This document shows, piece by piece, positions 14,273 through 22,971 of a stretch of DNA of 43,283 nt. The stretch is from assembly GCA_002790195.1 (NCBI GenBank), contig PFUR01000086.1:64135-107417 (forward strand), written 5' to 3'. Both the position numbers and the translations under genes were made by a program. How positions within the stretch are numbered: the stretch's first letter is position 1; each line of letters starts with the position of its first letter. The notes under the pieces were generated by a model. That model was not told where the DNA came from. It made no database searches and was given only the letters and a program-made list of their open reading frames with translations. This stretch comes from Flavobacteriales bacterium CG_4_9_14_3_um_filter_40_17. GTDB lineage: Bacteria > Bacteroidota > Bacteroidia > Flavobacteriales > Flavobacteriaceae.

Positions 14273-16123
14273 ATGCCTGAGCAAGTAAATTATACCGAAG
14301 ATAACATCCGATCCCTCGATTGGAAAGAACACATCCGGATGCGTCCGGGTATGTATATAGGTAAGTTGGGAGACGGCTCGTCACCGGATGATGGTATATA
14401 CATCTTACTCAAAGAGGTTTTAGACAACTCAATCGATGAGTTTGTGATGGGTGGCGGTAAAACCATCGAAGTTTTAGTAAAAGAACAAACCGTCACGGTG
14501 AGAGATTACGGCCGTGGCATCCCGTTAGGGAAAGTAGCCGATGTGGTTTCCAAAATGAATACCGGCGGGAAATATGACTCCAAAGCATTTAAAAAATCAG
14601 TTGGGTTGAACGGAGTCGGAACCAAGGCTGTAAATGCGTTGTCCTCTTTTTTTAGGGTTGAATCTGTTCGCGACAACCAACAAAAGTGTGTAGCGTTTTC
14701 GGAAGGGAATTTAACTTTAGACGAGCCTATAGCCGAGTCCACCAAGCGAAAAGGAACCAAAGTAATCTTTGTACCGGACACTCAAATTTTCAAAAATTTT
14801 CGATATAGAAACGAATACATTGAGCGGATGCTCAAAAACTATGTTTATCTCAATACAGGGCTGACCATACTTTTCAATGGCGAAAAATTTTACTCCGAAA
14901 ATGGGCTCAAAGATTTGTTGGAAGAAAACATTCCGGGAGATGATAGGCTCTATCCGGTTATTCATTTAATTGGTGAAGACATTGAAGTGGCACTCACCCA
15001 CAGCAGGACCCAATACAGCGAAGAGTATCACTCGTTTGTCAACGGGCAACACACCACACAAGGCGGGACTCATCAGGCAGCCTTTAGGGAAGCTTTAGCA
15101 AAAACCATCCGCGAGTTTTACAACAAAGGGTTTGAAGCGGCTGATATCAGAAAATCTATTGTGAGTGCAGTAAGTATCAAGGTGATGGAACCTATATTTG
15201 AATCGCAAACCAAGACAAAACTGGGTTCCGCGGATATGGGGCCGGACTTGCCGAGTGTGCGTGCCTATATAACTGATTTCATCAAAACACAGTTAGATAA
15301 TTACCTGCATAAAAATCCTCAAACGGCAGATGCATTGCTTAGAAAAATAATGCAGGCCGAGCGGGAACGAAAAGAACTTTCCGGCATTCAGAAATTAGCG
15401 CGCGAACGAGCGAAAAAAGCCAATCTGCACAATAAAAAATTGCGTGATTGCCGGGTGCATTTGTCCGACTCCAAAAGCGACCGGAGTTTAGAAACCACCC
15501 TCTTTATCACTGAAGGAGATTCTGCGAGCGGATCGATTACCAAATCGAGGGATGTCAACACACAGGCGGTATTTAGTTTGCGTGGAAAACCACTCAACTG
15601 CTACGGGATGAGCAAAAAAATCGTGTATGAAAACGAAGAATTCAATCTGCTTCAATCTGCTTTAAACATCGAAGATGGCATTGAAAATCTTCGGTACAAC
15701 AACATTGTCATCGCGACCGATGCCGATGTGGATGGGATGCATATTCGCTTGTTGTTGATAACTTTTTTCTTACAGTTCTTTCCTGAGCTCATCAAAGAAG
15801 GACATTTATATATTTTGCAAACACCCCTATACAGAGTAAGAAATAAAAAAGAAACGTATTATTGCTATTCCGAAGAAGAGCGAAATGCAGCCATCGAAAA
15901 ATTGGGAGGCAAGCCCGAGCTTACCCGATTCAAAGGACTTGGTGAGATTTCGCCAGATGAATTCAAACACTTTATCGGTGAGAATATCCGGCTCGATCCG
16001 GTGATGCTGGACAAAACTGCCACCATCGATTCGCTGTTGAGTTTTTATATGGGTAAAAATACCCAGGAACGGCAAGAATTTATCATTGACAATTTAAAGG
16101 TAGAATTGGATTTAGCAGAATAA
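14273..16123 (+). CDS. parE: DNA topoisomerase IV subunit B (ParE)
   Basis: ParE is the ATPase subunit of topoisomerase IV, which decatenates daughter chromosomes. The 616-residue protein starts with the GHKL ATPase domain: [11 protein letters not shown], the Mg-binding [16 protein letters not shown] and [15 protein letters not shown]. The transducer region contains QGGTHQAAF. The TOPRIM domain shows [12 protein letters not shown] (catalytic Glu) and [12 protein letters not shown], and the end has [13 protein letters not shown]. The short C terminus (no ~170-residue insert) and the pairing with parC support ParE over GyrB, although the two are close relatives. It heads an operon: an unknown gene starts 10 bases after the stop. 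Confidence 0.92.
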   Translation: MPEQVNYTEDNIRSLDWKEHIRMRPGMYIGKLGDGSSPDDGIYILLKEVLDNSIDEFVMGGGKTIEVLVKEQTVTVRDYGRGIPLGKVADVVSKMNTGGKYDSKAFKKSVGLNGVGTKAVNALSSFFRVESVRDNQQKCVAFSEGNLTLDEPIAESTKRKGTKVIFVPDTQIFKNFRYRNEYIERMLKNYVYLNTGLTILFNGEKFYSENGLKDLLEENIPGDDRLYPVIHLIGEDIEVALTHSRTQYSEEYHSFVNGQHTTQGGTHQAAFREALAKTIREFYNKGFEAADIRKSIVSAVSIKVMEPIFESQTKTKLGSADMGPDLPSVRAYITDFIKTQLDNYLHKNPQTADALLRKIMQAERERKELSGIQKLARERAKKANLHNKKLRDCRVHLSDSKSDRSLETTLFITEGDSASGSITKSRDVNTQAVFSLRGKPLNCYGMSKKIVYENEEFNLLQSALNIEDGIENLRYNNIVIATDADVDGMHIRLLLITFFLQFFPELIKEGHLYILQTPLYRVRNKKETYYCYSEEERNAAIEKLGGKPELTRFKGLGEISPDEFKHFIGENIRLDPVMLDKTATIDSLLSFYMGKNTQERQEFIIDNLKVELDLAE

Positions 16124-16133
16124 AAATTAGGGC

Positions 16134-16586
16134 ATGCATTTAGAAAATCACAGAGTTAGAAAAGTTGTACCGGCCATGTATATAATGGTTTTATTATTTG
16201 CGCTTGTGTTTTATTTTTATAGCGTGCTGTCTGATTTAAGTATGGTGATAGATTTGATTGCCTACTTATTTTTATTTGGCCTATTTGTGTTGATACATAA
16301 ATATATGCTGTTTTTCAAATATGATAGCAGTACTAACATGTTAATATTCAAAAATTCAGGATTGTTTTTATCGAATGTATTGGAATACAGAACAAAAATT
16401 TTATCAATAGAAAAGGGAAAATTAATTAAATTCAAAATTACAAATTGCTTGATAGGATATAAATTAAGACTGACATTTAAACAAAATTTTGAAACACAAA
16501 CCCAAATCTTTCTGTTTAGTTTTATAAACAAAAAAAGAATAAAAGATTTAAAATATTCGCTTTCCAAAGCATTAGAAAACAAATAA
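16134..16586 (+). CDS. Small membrane protein of unknown function between parE and parC
   Basis: I do not recognise this 150-residue protein. It has two membrane segments (about 15-33 and 38-58, the second within FLFGLFVLIHKYMLFF) followed by a soluble beta-rich, Lys-rich tail (NMLIFKNSGLF, then YRTKILSIEKGKLIKFKI, then LIGYKLRLTFKQ). Two helices followed by short strands resemble bacterial PH-like (YdbT/YcxB-like) proteins, but that is only a pattern match. The gene is far more AT-rich than parE and parC, with many AAA/TTT codons, so it may be a later insertion. It is tightly packed: 10 bases after parE and 1 base before the parC ATG, so it must be co-transcribed with them. Confidence 0.7.
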   Translation: MHLENHRVRKVVPAMYIMVLLFALVFYFYSVLSDLSMVIDLIAYLFLFGLFVLIHKYMLFFKYDSSTNMLIFKNSGLFLSNVLEYRTKILSIEKGKLIKFKITNCLIGYKLRLTFKQNFETQTQIFLFSFINKKRIKDLKYSLSKALENK

Positions 16587-16587
16587 A

Positions 16588-19248
16588 ATGGATTCGGAAG
16601 ATATACTGAACGAGAGCTTAGGCAATTTATCGGACAACCAGAACGAGAGCGAGACCATCAAAAGGGTTTCGGGCATGTATAAAGATTGGTTTTTGGATTA
16701 TGCATCATACGTTATCTTAGAACGCGCAGTTCCGGCCATAGAAGATGGGCTCAAACCCGTTCAGCGCCGTATTCTTCACGCCATGAATGAGTTGGATGAC
16801 GGCAGGTACAACAAAGTTGCGAATGTCGTTGGCAATACGATGCAATACCATCCGCACGGAGACGCGAGTATAGCCGATGCAATGGTGCAGCTCGGACAAA
16901 AAGATCTACTCATCGATACACAAGGAAACTGGGGTAATATCTTGACAGGGGATGGGGCTGCGGCCTCCCGATACATCGAAGCACGTTTGTCCAAATTTGC
17001 GCTTGAAGTCGTTTTTAGCCCGAAAGTCACGATTTGGCAACAGTCTTATGACGGGCGTAGAAAGGAACCGGTCAATTTGCCCATTAAGTTCCCGCTTTTG
17101 TTGGCGCAAGGCGCAGAAGGGATTGCCGTTGGTTTGTCAACCAAAGTTTTGCCACATAATTTCATCGAACTAATCGAGGCATCCATCAAATATTTGAAAG
17201 GCAAACCGTTTCAGGTATATCCGGATTTTCCAACCGGTGGTATTGCTGATTTTGCCGATTACAACGATGGCATGCGCGGGGGAAAAGTCCGGGTTCGAGC
17301 CAAAATAAGCCAATTGGATAAAAGTACTTTGGTTATCACCGAAATTCCTTTTGGAACAAACACGTCATCGTTGATTGAAAGTGTTATCAAAGCGAATGAA
17401 AAAGGAAAAATCAAAATCAAAAAAATTGACGACAACACGGCAGCTGAAGTTGAGATTTTAATTCACCTGCCACCCGGGATTTCACCGGATAAAACAATCG
17501 ATGCCTTGTATGCTTTCACAAGTTGTGAAGTTTCTATTTCTCCATTAGGTTGTGTGATTGAGGACAATAAACCTTTATTCACAGGGGTTTCAGATATGTT
17601 GCGCCGTTCGACAGATCACACGGTAGAGATTCTCAAAAAAGAATTAGAGATTCAATTGGAAGAATTGGAAGAGCAATGGCATTTTGTATCGTTGGAACGA
17701 ATCTTTATCGAAAACAGGATCTACCGCGACATTGAAGAAATAGAGACTTGGGAAGGAGTTATCTCTACGATTGATAAAGGCTTAATCCCATATACCCCAC
17801 ATCTAAAAAGAGCGGTTACGGAAGATGATATTGTCCGGCTTACAGAAATCCGCATCAAGCGCATTTCAAAGTTTGACATCAACAAAGCCAAGGAAAAGTT
17901 AGAAACATTGGAAGGCGAAATCGAGCGGGTGAAACATCATTTGCAAAACTTGATAGCTTTTGCAATTGAATATTTTACAAATCTCAAAAGAAATTACGGT
18001 AAGGGCAAAGAGCGCAAAACAGAAATCAGGCCTTTTGACGACATCGAAGCCACTAAAGTGGTCATCCGAAACACCAAACTATACGTGAACAGGGATGAAG
18101 GTTTTGTGGGTACTTCGCTCAAAAAAGATGAATATGTCTGTGATTGTTCCGATATAGACGACATTGTGATCTTCACAAAAGAGGGCAATATGATTGTCAC
18201 AAAAGTAGATGCAAAGGCCTTTATAGGAAAAGACATTATTCACGTGGCAGTTTTCAAAAAGCGAGACAAACGTACCATTTACAACTTGGTTTACCGAGAC
18301 GGAAAATCAGGCCCAACCTATCTCAAAAGGTTTGCTGTGTTTGGGGTCACCAGAGATAAACCTTACAATTTGACTTCGGAAGCAAAAGGTAGTGAAGTAC
18401 TGTATTTTACGGCAAATCCAAATGGCGAAGCTGAGGTGATTACGGTTTTGCTTCGCCAAATGAGTACAATCAAAAAGGTCAAATGGGATTTGGATTTTGC
18501 TGATTTTCTAATCAAAGGAAGAGACGCAAAAGGCAATTTAGTCACCAAACACGCTGTCAAAAAAATTGAACTGAAAGAAAAAGGGGTTTCTACTCTCAAA
18601 CCTCGAAAAATATGGTTTGATGATGCTGTGATGAGGCTAAACGTTGATTCGAGAGGAGAGCTTTTAGGTGAATTCTCCGGCGATGACCGGTTGCTGATTG
18701 TCAATCAAAAAGGGGTCGTCAAAACGGTAATTCCCGATTTGAACCTGCATTTTGATGATGACATGATTGTTTTAGAAAAATGGATGCCAAACAAACCGAT
18801 ATCGGCAATCTATTTTGAAGGAGAAAAAGAGCGGTACTTTGTCAAACGATTTTTGATAGAAAATGAAAATAAAGAAGAACTCATTATTACGGAACACCCT
18901 AAGTCAAAGTTAGAAATAGTTTCGACCGAACACAGGCCAGTGATGGAAATCATATTCGATAAAGTCAAAGGCAAAGACCTCAAACCCAACCAGACAATCG
19001 ACCTTGAAAGTTTCATTACAGTCAAAGGAATCAAAGCGCAAGGAAACCAATTGACGGTCGATAAGATAAAATCGATAAATCATTTAGAACCATTGCCTTA
19101 TGTGGAAATGGAAGAATCTGTCTTACCCGAAGATATAGAAGTGGTTACTGACGAAAATGAACAGGCAGAAGAAAAAATGTTAAATACTGATGGTAAAAAG
19201 AATAATTTAGATATTTTTGGCCAACAACAAATGGAATTAGAACTTTAA
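16588..19248 (+). CDS. parC: DNA topoisomerase IV subunit A (ParC)
   Basis: ParC cuts and rejoins DNA in topoisomerase IV. The 886-residue protein has the breakage-reunion domain with AIEDGLKPVQRRILHAM, the HPHGDASIADAMV helix (quinolone-region equivalent) and the catalytic Tyr in AASRYIEARLSKFA (~130). A coiled-coil segment follows (about 415-460), then a C-terminal beta-propeller-like region (about 490-810). No GyrA-box (QRRGGKG) is evident, which fits ParC rather than GyrA. It ends in an acidic, Gln-rich tail. It starts one base after the upstream small gene's stop and is followed 22 bases later by a secreted-protein gene that is probably in the same operon. Confidence 0.92.
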   Translation: MDSEDILNESLGNLSDNQNESETIKRVSGMYKDWFLDYASYVILERAVPAIEDGLKPVQRRILHAMNELDDGRYNKVANVVGNTMQYHPHGDASIADAMVQLGQKDLLIDTQGNWGNILTGDGAAASRYIEARLSKFALEVVFSPKVTIWQQSYDGRRKEPVNLPIKFPLLLAQGAEGIAVGLSTKVLPHNFIELIEASIKYLKGKPFQVYPDFPTGGIADFADYNDGMRGGKVRVRAKISQLDKSTLVITEIPFGTNTSSLIESVIKANEKGKIKIKKIDDNTAAEVEILIHLPPGISPDKTIDALYAFTSCEVSISPLGCVIEDNKPLFTGVSDMLRRSTDHTVEILKKELEIQLEELEEQWHFVSLERIFIENRIYRDIEEIETWEGVISTIDKGLIPYTPHLKRAVTEDDIVRLTEIRIKRISKFDINKAKEKLETLEGEIERVKHHLQNLIAFAIEYFTNLKRNYGKGKERKTEIRPFDDIEATKVVIRNTKLYVNRDEGFVGTSLKKDEYVCDCSDIDDIVIFTKEGNMIVTKVDAKAFIGKDIIHVAVFKKRDKRTIYNLVYRDGKSGPTYLKRFAVFGVTRDKPYNLTSEAKGSEVLYFTANPNGEAEVITVLLRQMSTIKKVKWDLDFADFLIKGRDAKGNLVTKHAVKKIELKEKGVSTLKPRKIWFDDAVMRLNVDSRGELLGEFSGDDRLLIVNQKGVVKTVIPDLNLHFDDDMIVLEKWMPNKPISAIYFEGEKERYFVKRFLIENENKEELIITEHPKSKLEIVSTEHRPVMEIIFDKVKGKDLKPNQTIDLESFITVKGIKAQGNQLTVDKIKSINHLEPLPYVEMEESVLPEDIEVVTDENEQAEEKMLNTDGKKNNLDIFGQQQMELEL

Positions 19249-19270
19249 GAAGAAAACTCAAAAAAACTTT

Positions 19271-19996
19271 ATGAAAAGAAGCTTAACCTTAACCTTTACA
19301 TTTCTGTTTATTTTCAATTTATTTAATGTTAGTATAGCTCAGAATGGTATTGGTACTTTTAGAGTCGGTTCCTTTTATGATGGAACTGCTTGGAGTGATG
19401 TCTTTAATAAAAAATTGAAGGAAGCAGACAGATATGCATTGCCTGATTTGAAAGGATCTCCCTACGAATACCCGGATTTTACTTTTGGCAAGTTGTTTTA
19501 CAAGAATAATTTGGAAGGGGAATTTCCTTTGCGGTATGATGTTTACGTAGATGAAATACAAATTATGAATGGTGAAGAAATAGGTGCTATTTTAAAGACT
19601 AAAGATATACATGTCAATATCAATGGAGTAAATTATTTTTTATTGGGATATGTATTAGATGAAGTCTATAAAGAAGGGTACTTTATAGAAAAAATAAAAG
19701 GTGATAATGTCAGCCTTTTAATTAAAAAACGAAAGTTCTATATGGAAGGACAGCCTGCTCAAAATTCTTTTATCAGAGCGGTAGCCCCTAAATTTACTGA
19801 TAATGAAATCTATTTTGTTTGGTTTGAAAAAGATAAAGAACCCATTTATTTACCTAACAAAAAGAATAAGTTTTTAGCCCTCTTCCCTGAGAATAAAAAA
19901 ACAGAGATTGAAGCCTTTTTAAAGGAAAATAAAATAAAATTTAACAACATTGAAGATTTGCAAAAGTTTTTTACCTTCTATAACCAGTTACCATAG
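19271..19996 (+). CDS. Secreted protein of unknown function, end of the parE-parC operon
   Basis: This 241-residue protein has a clear signal peptide (MKRS, then LTFTFLFIFNLFNVSIA, likely cleaved before QNGIG). The mature part contains PDLKGSPYEYPDF, EFPLRYDVYVDE and a conserved-looking C terminus KNKFLALFPENKKTEIEAFL followed by a helix and LQKFFTFYNQ. I know similar C termini in uncharacterised Bacteroidota secreted proteins, but no function. It is AT-rich compared with parC. It lies 22 bases after parC and ends at a strong bidirectional terminator. Transcription from the topoisomerase operon is likely; a functional link is not implied. Confidence 0.7.
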   Translation: MKRSLTLTFTFLFIFNLFNVSIAQNGIGTFRVGSFYDGTAWSDVFNKKLKEADRYALPDLKGSPYEYPDFTFGKLFYKNNLEGEFPLRYDVYVDEIQIMNGEEIGAILKTKDIHVNINGVNYFLLGYVLDEVYKEGYFIEKIKGDNVSLLIKKRKFYMEGQPAQNSFIRAVAPKFTDNEIYFVWFEKDKEPIYLPNKKNKFLALFPENKKTEIEAFLKENKIKFNNIEDLQKFFTFYNQLP

Positions 19997-20020
19997 AAAA
20001 GTTTTATAACCTCCTATAAA

Positions 20021-20062
20021 AAAGGGTTTTGGGAAAATTTATCTCAAAACCCTTTATTTTTT
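20021..20062. terminator. Bidirectional intrinsic terminator between converging genes
   Basis: AAAGGGTTTTGGGA (20021-20034) pairs with TCTCAAAACCCTTT (20042-20055), with one G-C/G-T rich stem and a loop of about 7 bases. A T-rich run follows on the plus strand and an A-rich run precedes it, so it can stop transcription from both sides. The minus-strand arm overlaps the stop codon of the TerC gene (20054-20056). Confidence 0.8.
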
Positions 20063-20821
20063 CCTTACCCGCATATTTAAAAATTCCACACCCAACGAAA
20101 AAGCGATTGCAAAATATAGGTATCCTTTAGGAACAGCACCAACTTCTTGTCCGAAAATATTGGCGTGTGAGAGATGTGCACTTTCTGTAATGAGCATGAA
20201 CCCAATCAAAATCAAAAAAGCAAGTGCTAAAATCTGTATAGTTGGGTTGTTGTTGACAAAATTCCCGACTGGTATGGCAAACCACATCATGATTGCAACG
20301 GAAATAACAACAGCTGTAATCATGATAGGCAGTGCTCCAACAATGCCATTGGTCATCCCAACGGCCGTAAGTATCGAGTCTATCGAAAATATTAAATCGA
20401 TGAGTATAATTTGAAGGATTACACCCGAAAAACTGTGAATCGTTTTCTTTTTATCAGAAATCAATTTTTCTTCTTCATGGGTCACTTTTTCCCTAATTTC
20501 TTTGGTGCTTTTATATATTAAAAATAGACCGCCCAATAACAAAATAGTCCCTTGCCCGGTGACATCAACCCTAAACCAGGTCCAGTCAATCTCTAACCAA
20601 ACACCCTTCATGGCTATGAGGTAAGAAATACCCAAAAGCAGGCCAATACGCATAAACATGGCTAAAAATAAGCCCAGGCGAGTAGCTTTTTTTCGATTTT
20701 CGACCGGCAATTTACCAGTTACAATTGATATAAAAATAACATTGTCTATGCCTAAAATAATTTCCAAAAAAGTAAGCGTTAGCAGTGCTAATATTGCTTC
20801 CGGTGTAAAAAAGATATCCAT
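20054..20821 (-). CDS. TerC family integral membrane protein
   Basis: The 255-residue protein has about seven membrane segments and both TerC hallmarks: LEIILGIDNVIFISI near the N terminus and DLIFSIDSILTAVGM in the middle, each with an Asp in the membrane that is thought to bind metal. TerC-family proteins are associated with tellurium resistance, manganese export (Alx/MntP-like roles) and metalation of exported proteins; which applies here is not shown. A charged loop (EIREKVTHEEEKLISDKKKT) separates the halves. It starts 2 bases after the stop of the upstream lipoprotein gene (read on the minus strand), so the two are co-transcribed. Confidence 0.9.
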   Translation of the reverse strand: MDIFFTPEAILALLTLTFLEIILGIDNVIFISIVTGKLPVENRKKATRLGLFLAMFMRIGLLLGISYLIAMKGVWLEIDWTWFRVDVTGQGTILLLGGLFLIYKSTKEIREKVTHEEEKLISDKKKTIHSFSGVILQIILIDLIFSIDSILTAVGMTNGIVGALPIMITAVVISVAIMMWFAIPVGNFVNNNPTIQILALAFLILIGFMLITESAHLSHANIFGQEVGAVPKGYLYFAIAFSLGVEFLNMRVRKK

Positions 20822-20823
20822 TA

Positions 20824-21198
20824 TTACTTGATTTTTTTTGCTGTCCCTTTTGATTTTTTATTTTGGCCAACAAGGCCGTATTCGAATGTATAAGTACTGT
20901 CAGTAGTGCTTAATATTCTGATGGAAACAGATCTTTGTTCGGACATGTTTTTTGGATTTTTATTTTTCAAAATATATTCACAATCATTTACCCATCTGAG
21001 GGTTGAAGTATCTGTTTTTTGATTAAAATATTCTACTTCATAATTTTCGAATCTTTCGAAACGAGAAACTAAAGTATCCTTGCCTATAACGGATACAAAT
21101 TGATAATTTCCCAAATGAAAATCAGCACAGTTTTTTTTAGCTTGAAAGCAAGCGCTAAGCAACAATAAAAGTGGAATGAGAAAGATGTTTTTATGCAT
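20824..21198 (-). CDS. Small lipoprotein of unknown function
   Basis: I use the ATG at 21196-21198; the frame is open two codons further to a TTG. The 124-residue protein has a lipoprotein signal, NIFLIPLLLLLSAC, with the lipidated Cys at about residue 17. The mature part has CADFHLGNYQF, a repeated Phe/Glu strand (RFERFENYEVEYF), RWVNDCEYILKNKNP and TYTFEYGLVGQ. Similar small proteins near topoisomerase genes in Flavobacteria have, as I recall, sometimes been mislabelled as DNA topoisomerase IV; this one clearly is not a topoisomerase. It forms a unit with the terC gene. A 16-bp perfect palindrome lies 15 bases upstream. Confidence 0.7.
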   Translation of the reverse strand: MHKNIFLIPLLLLLSACFQAKKNCADFHLGNYQFVSVIGKDTLVSRFERFENYEVEYFNQKTDTSTLRWVNDCEYILKNKNPKNMSEQRSVSIRILSTTDSTYTFEYGLVGQNKKSKGTAKKIK

Positions 21199-21212
21199 GC
21201 ACAAAAATAATG

Positions 21213-21228
21213 AAAATCAGCTGATTTT
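21213..21228. promoter_or_regulatory. Perfect 16-bp palindrome in a divergent intergenic region
   Basis: AAAATCAGCTGATTTT is fully self-complementary. It lies 15 bases upstream of the lipoprotein-terC start and about 100 bases upstream of the promoter of the PASTA gene. Position fits an operator for the terC unit. The following T run could instead make it a weak terminator-like hairpin on the plus strand. TCAGCT recurs at 21231-21236. Confidence 0.3.
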
Positions 21229-21310
21229 TTTCAGCTATAATAAAATTAAAATAAATAGAACTGAAAAACAGCTCTGTGAAATTCTATCAAATTTACGACT
21301 CTAAATTTCC

Positions 21311-21318
21311 TATCTTTG
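21311..21318 (+). promoter_or_regulatory. Predicted -7 box of the PASTA-rluD operon
   Basis: TATCTTTG followed by CA is an exact TAnnTTTG match in the form most common in Flavobacteria. It lies inside the longest open frame of the PASTA gene, 29 bases before the ATG at 21348, and therefore argues that the frame's upstream ATG/ATT-rich extension (from 21276) is not translated. Confidence 0.6.
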
Positions 21319-21347
21319 CAATTCAACATAACTTTCAATATAGGTTT

Positions 21348-21905
21348 ATGGAGTTGTTAAAATCTTTTCTGAGAAGTATTTTTTTTAGAAATCTGGCAAT
21401 TGCAGTTTTAATTTTGTTTATTTTAATCATAGGAATTATGTATTGGCTGGACTTTGTGACCAATCACAACCAAAAAATATTGGTTCCTGATTTGAGTGAA
21501 AAATCACTTTCGGAAGTAGATAAAATATTGACCGAAAGGAAAATGCACTACATTGTGATAGATTCAGCCAATTTTAATCCGGATTATCCCCGGTTTTCAG
21601 TGATTGATCAAGCTCCCAAGCCGGGTAGTTTTGTCAAAGAAAACAGAAAAATATACCTTACAATCAACCCTTCCAATTTTGGCGATGTGACTTTGCCAAA
21701 CGTGATACAGAAAACCTATCGACAGGCTGAGCCCACGCTCAAATCGATGGGTTTTATAATCGGAGACACCGTCTATCAAAGAAACATTGGTAGGGATGTG
21801 GTGCTGGAAATACAATTTAAAGGGGAAAAAGTAAATCCCGGCGAAAAACTCAAAAAAACCTCAAAAATTGATTTGATATTGGGCGACGGCAATAATCAAT
21901 TTTAA
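21348..21905 (+). CDS. Single-pass membrane protein with two PASTA domains
   Basis: PASTA domains bind peptidoglycan fragments or beta-lactams in kinases and penicillin-binding proteins. The start is set at the ATG at 21348 (MELLKSFLRS), because a consensus -7 box lies between it and the earlier in-frame start at 21276. The 185-residue product has one membrane segment (NLAIAVLILFILIIGIMYWL) and then two PASTA repeats outside: VPDLSEKSLSEV up to VIDQAPKPGSFV, and LPNVIQKTYRQA up to VNPGEKL, both with the usual P-G turn. No kinase or transpeptidase domain is attached. It lies 22 bases before an RluD-family gene, an arrangement I know from Bacteroidota. Confidence 0.85.
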   Translation: MELLKSFLRSIFFRNLAIAVLILFILIIGIMYWLDFVTNHNQKILVPDLSEKSLSEVDKILTERKMHYIVIDSANFNPDYPRFSVIDQAPKPGSFVKENRKIYLTINPSNFGDVTLPNVIQKTYRQAEPTLKSMGFIIGDTVYQRNIGRDVVLEIQFKGEKVNPGEKLKKTSKIDLILGDGNNQF

Positions 21906-21927
21906 AATAAATCCTTTCCCATACACA

Positions 21928-22971
21928 ATGGATGAACTCATAGATTCTTTTGAATTGCCCGATGGTGATGGCGATCGCTACGAACATCATCGGATTGTAG
22001 CTACCAAAGGGCAAGAGCCCTTGCGTGTCGATAAATTCCTGTCTAATTTTATTGAAAACACCACGCGTAGCAAAATTCAACAAGCCGCTGCTGATGGAAA
22101 TATTTTTGTGAATGATATTCCTGTAAAATCAAACCAAAAAGTTAAGCCCAATGATGTGGTCACTGTTTTATTTGATCATCCGCCTTATGAGTTTTTGCTG
22201 ACTCCTGAAGACATACCTTTGGACATTGTTTTTGAAGACAATGATTTACTGATTGTAAATAAACCTGCGGGAATGGTCGTTCATCCGGGGCATGGGAATT
22301 ATTCAGGGACATTGGTCAACGCGCTGGCTTATCATTTCCAAAACCTACCCTTGAATGCAGAAAAGCGACCGGGGCTCGTCCATCGAATTGACAAAGATAC
22401 AAGCGGATTGATGGTTATAGCCAAAACGGAAATAGCCATGACCAAATTGGCAAAACAGTTTTTCAACAAAACTTCTGAACGAACTTATCACGCCTTGGTT
22501 TGGGGTAATATTGAACAAGAAGAAGGCCGCATAGAGGGAAACATTGCCCGACACCCCAAAAACAGATTGCAAATGACTGTTTTTGAAGATGAAAGCATCG
22601 GGAAGCATGCCGTGACACACTATAAGGTTTTGGAACGATTCAGTTATGTGACGCTTGTTGCCTGCATCTTGGAAACCGGCCGAACCCATCAAATTCGTGT
22701 TCACATGAAACACATCGGTCATCCGCTGTTTAACGACGAAAGGTACGGTGGAAATCTTATTTTAAAAGGAACCACATTTACAAAATACAAACAATTTGTG
22801 GACAATTGTTTTAAAATAATTCCAAGGCAAGCTCTTCATGCAAAAACGCTCGGTTTTATTCATCCCACAACCGGGGAAAAGATGTTTTTCGACTCGGAGT
22901 TGCCGGAAGATTTTTCAAAAGCAATTGAAAAATGGAGAAGTTATTCGCAAACGATGGCTTTGGAAAATTAA
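21928..22971 (+). CDS. rluD: RluD/RluA-family rRNA pseudouridine synthase
   Basis: These enzymes convert uridine to pseudouridine in 23S rRNA; RluD acts in helix 69. The 347-residue protein has an N-terminal S4 RNA-binding domain (about 30-95: LRVDKFLSNFIENTTRSKIQ, then VNDIPVKSNQKV), then DNDLLIVNKPAGMVVHPGHG and the catalytic-loop signature HRIDKDTSGLMVIAK with the essential Asp (~153), and later GRTHQIRVHMKHIGHPLF. Length and domain order match RluD; exact target sites are not readable. It follows the PASTA gene by 22 bases and its end overlaps the converging amidohydrolase gene by 4 bases. Confidence 0.9.
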   Translation: MDELIDSFELPDGDGDRYEHHRIVATKGQEPLRVDKFLSNFIENTTRSKIQQAAADGNIFVNDIPVKSNQKVKPNDVVTVLFDHPPYEFLLTPEDIPLDIVFEDNDLLIVNKPAGMVVHPGHGNYSGTLVNALAYHFQNLPLNAEKRPGLVHRIDKDTSGLMVIAKTEIAMTKLAKQFFNKTSERTYHALVWGNIEQEEGRIEGNIARHPKNRLQMTVFEDESIGKHAVTHYKVLERFSYVTLVACILETGRTHQIRVHMKHIGHPLFNDERYGGNLILKGTTFTKYKQFVDNCFKIIPRQALHAKTLGFIHPTTGEKMFFDSELPEDFSKAIEKWRSYSQTMALEN

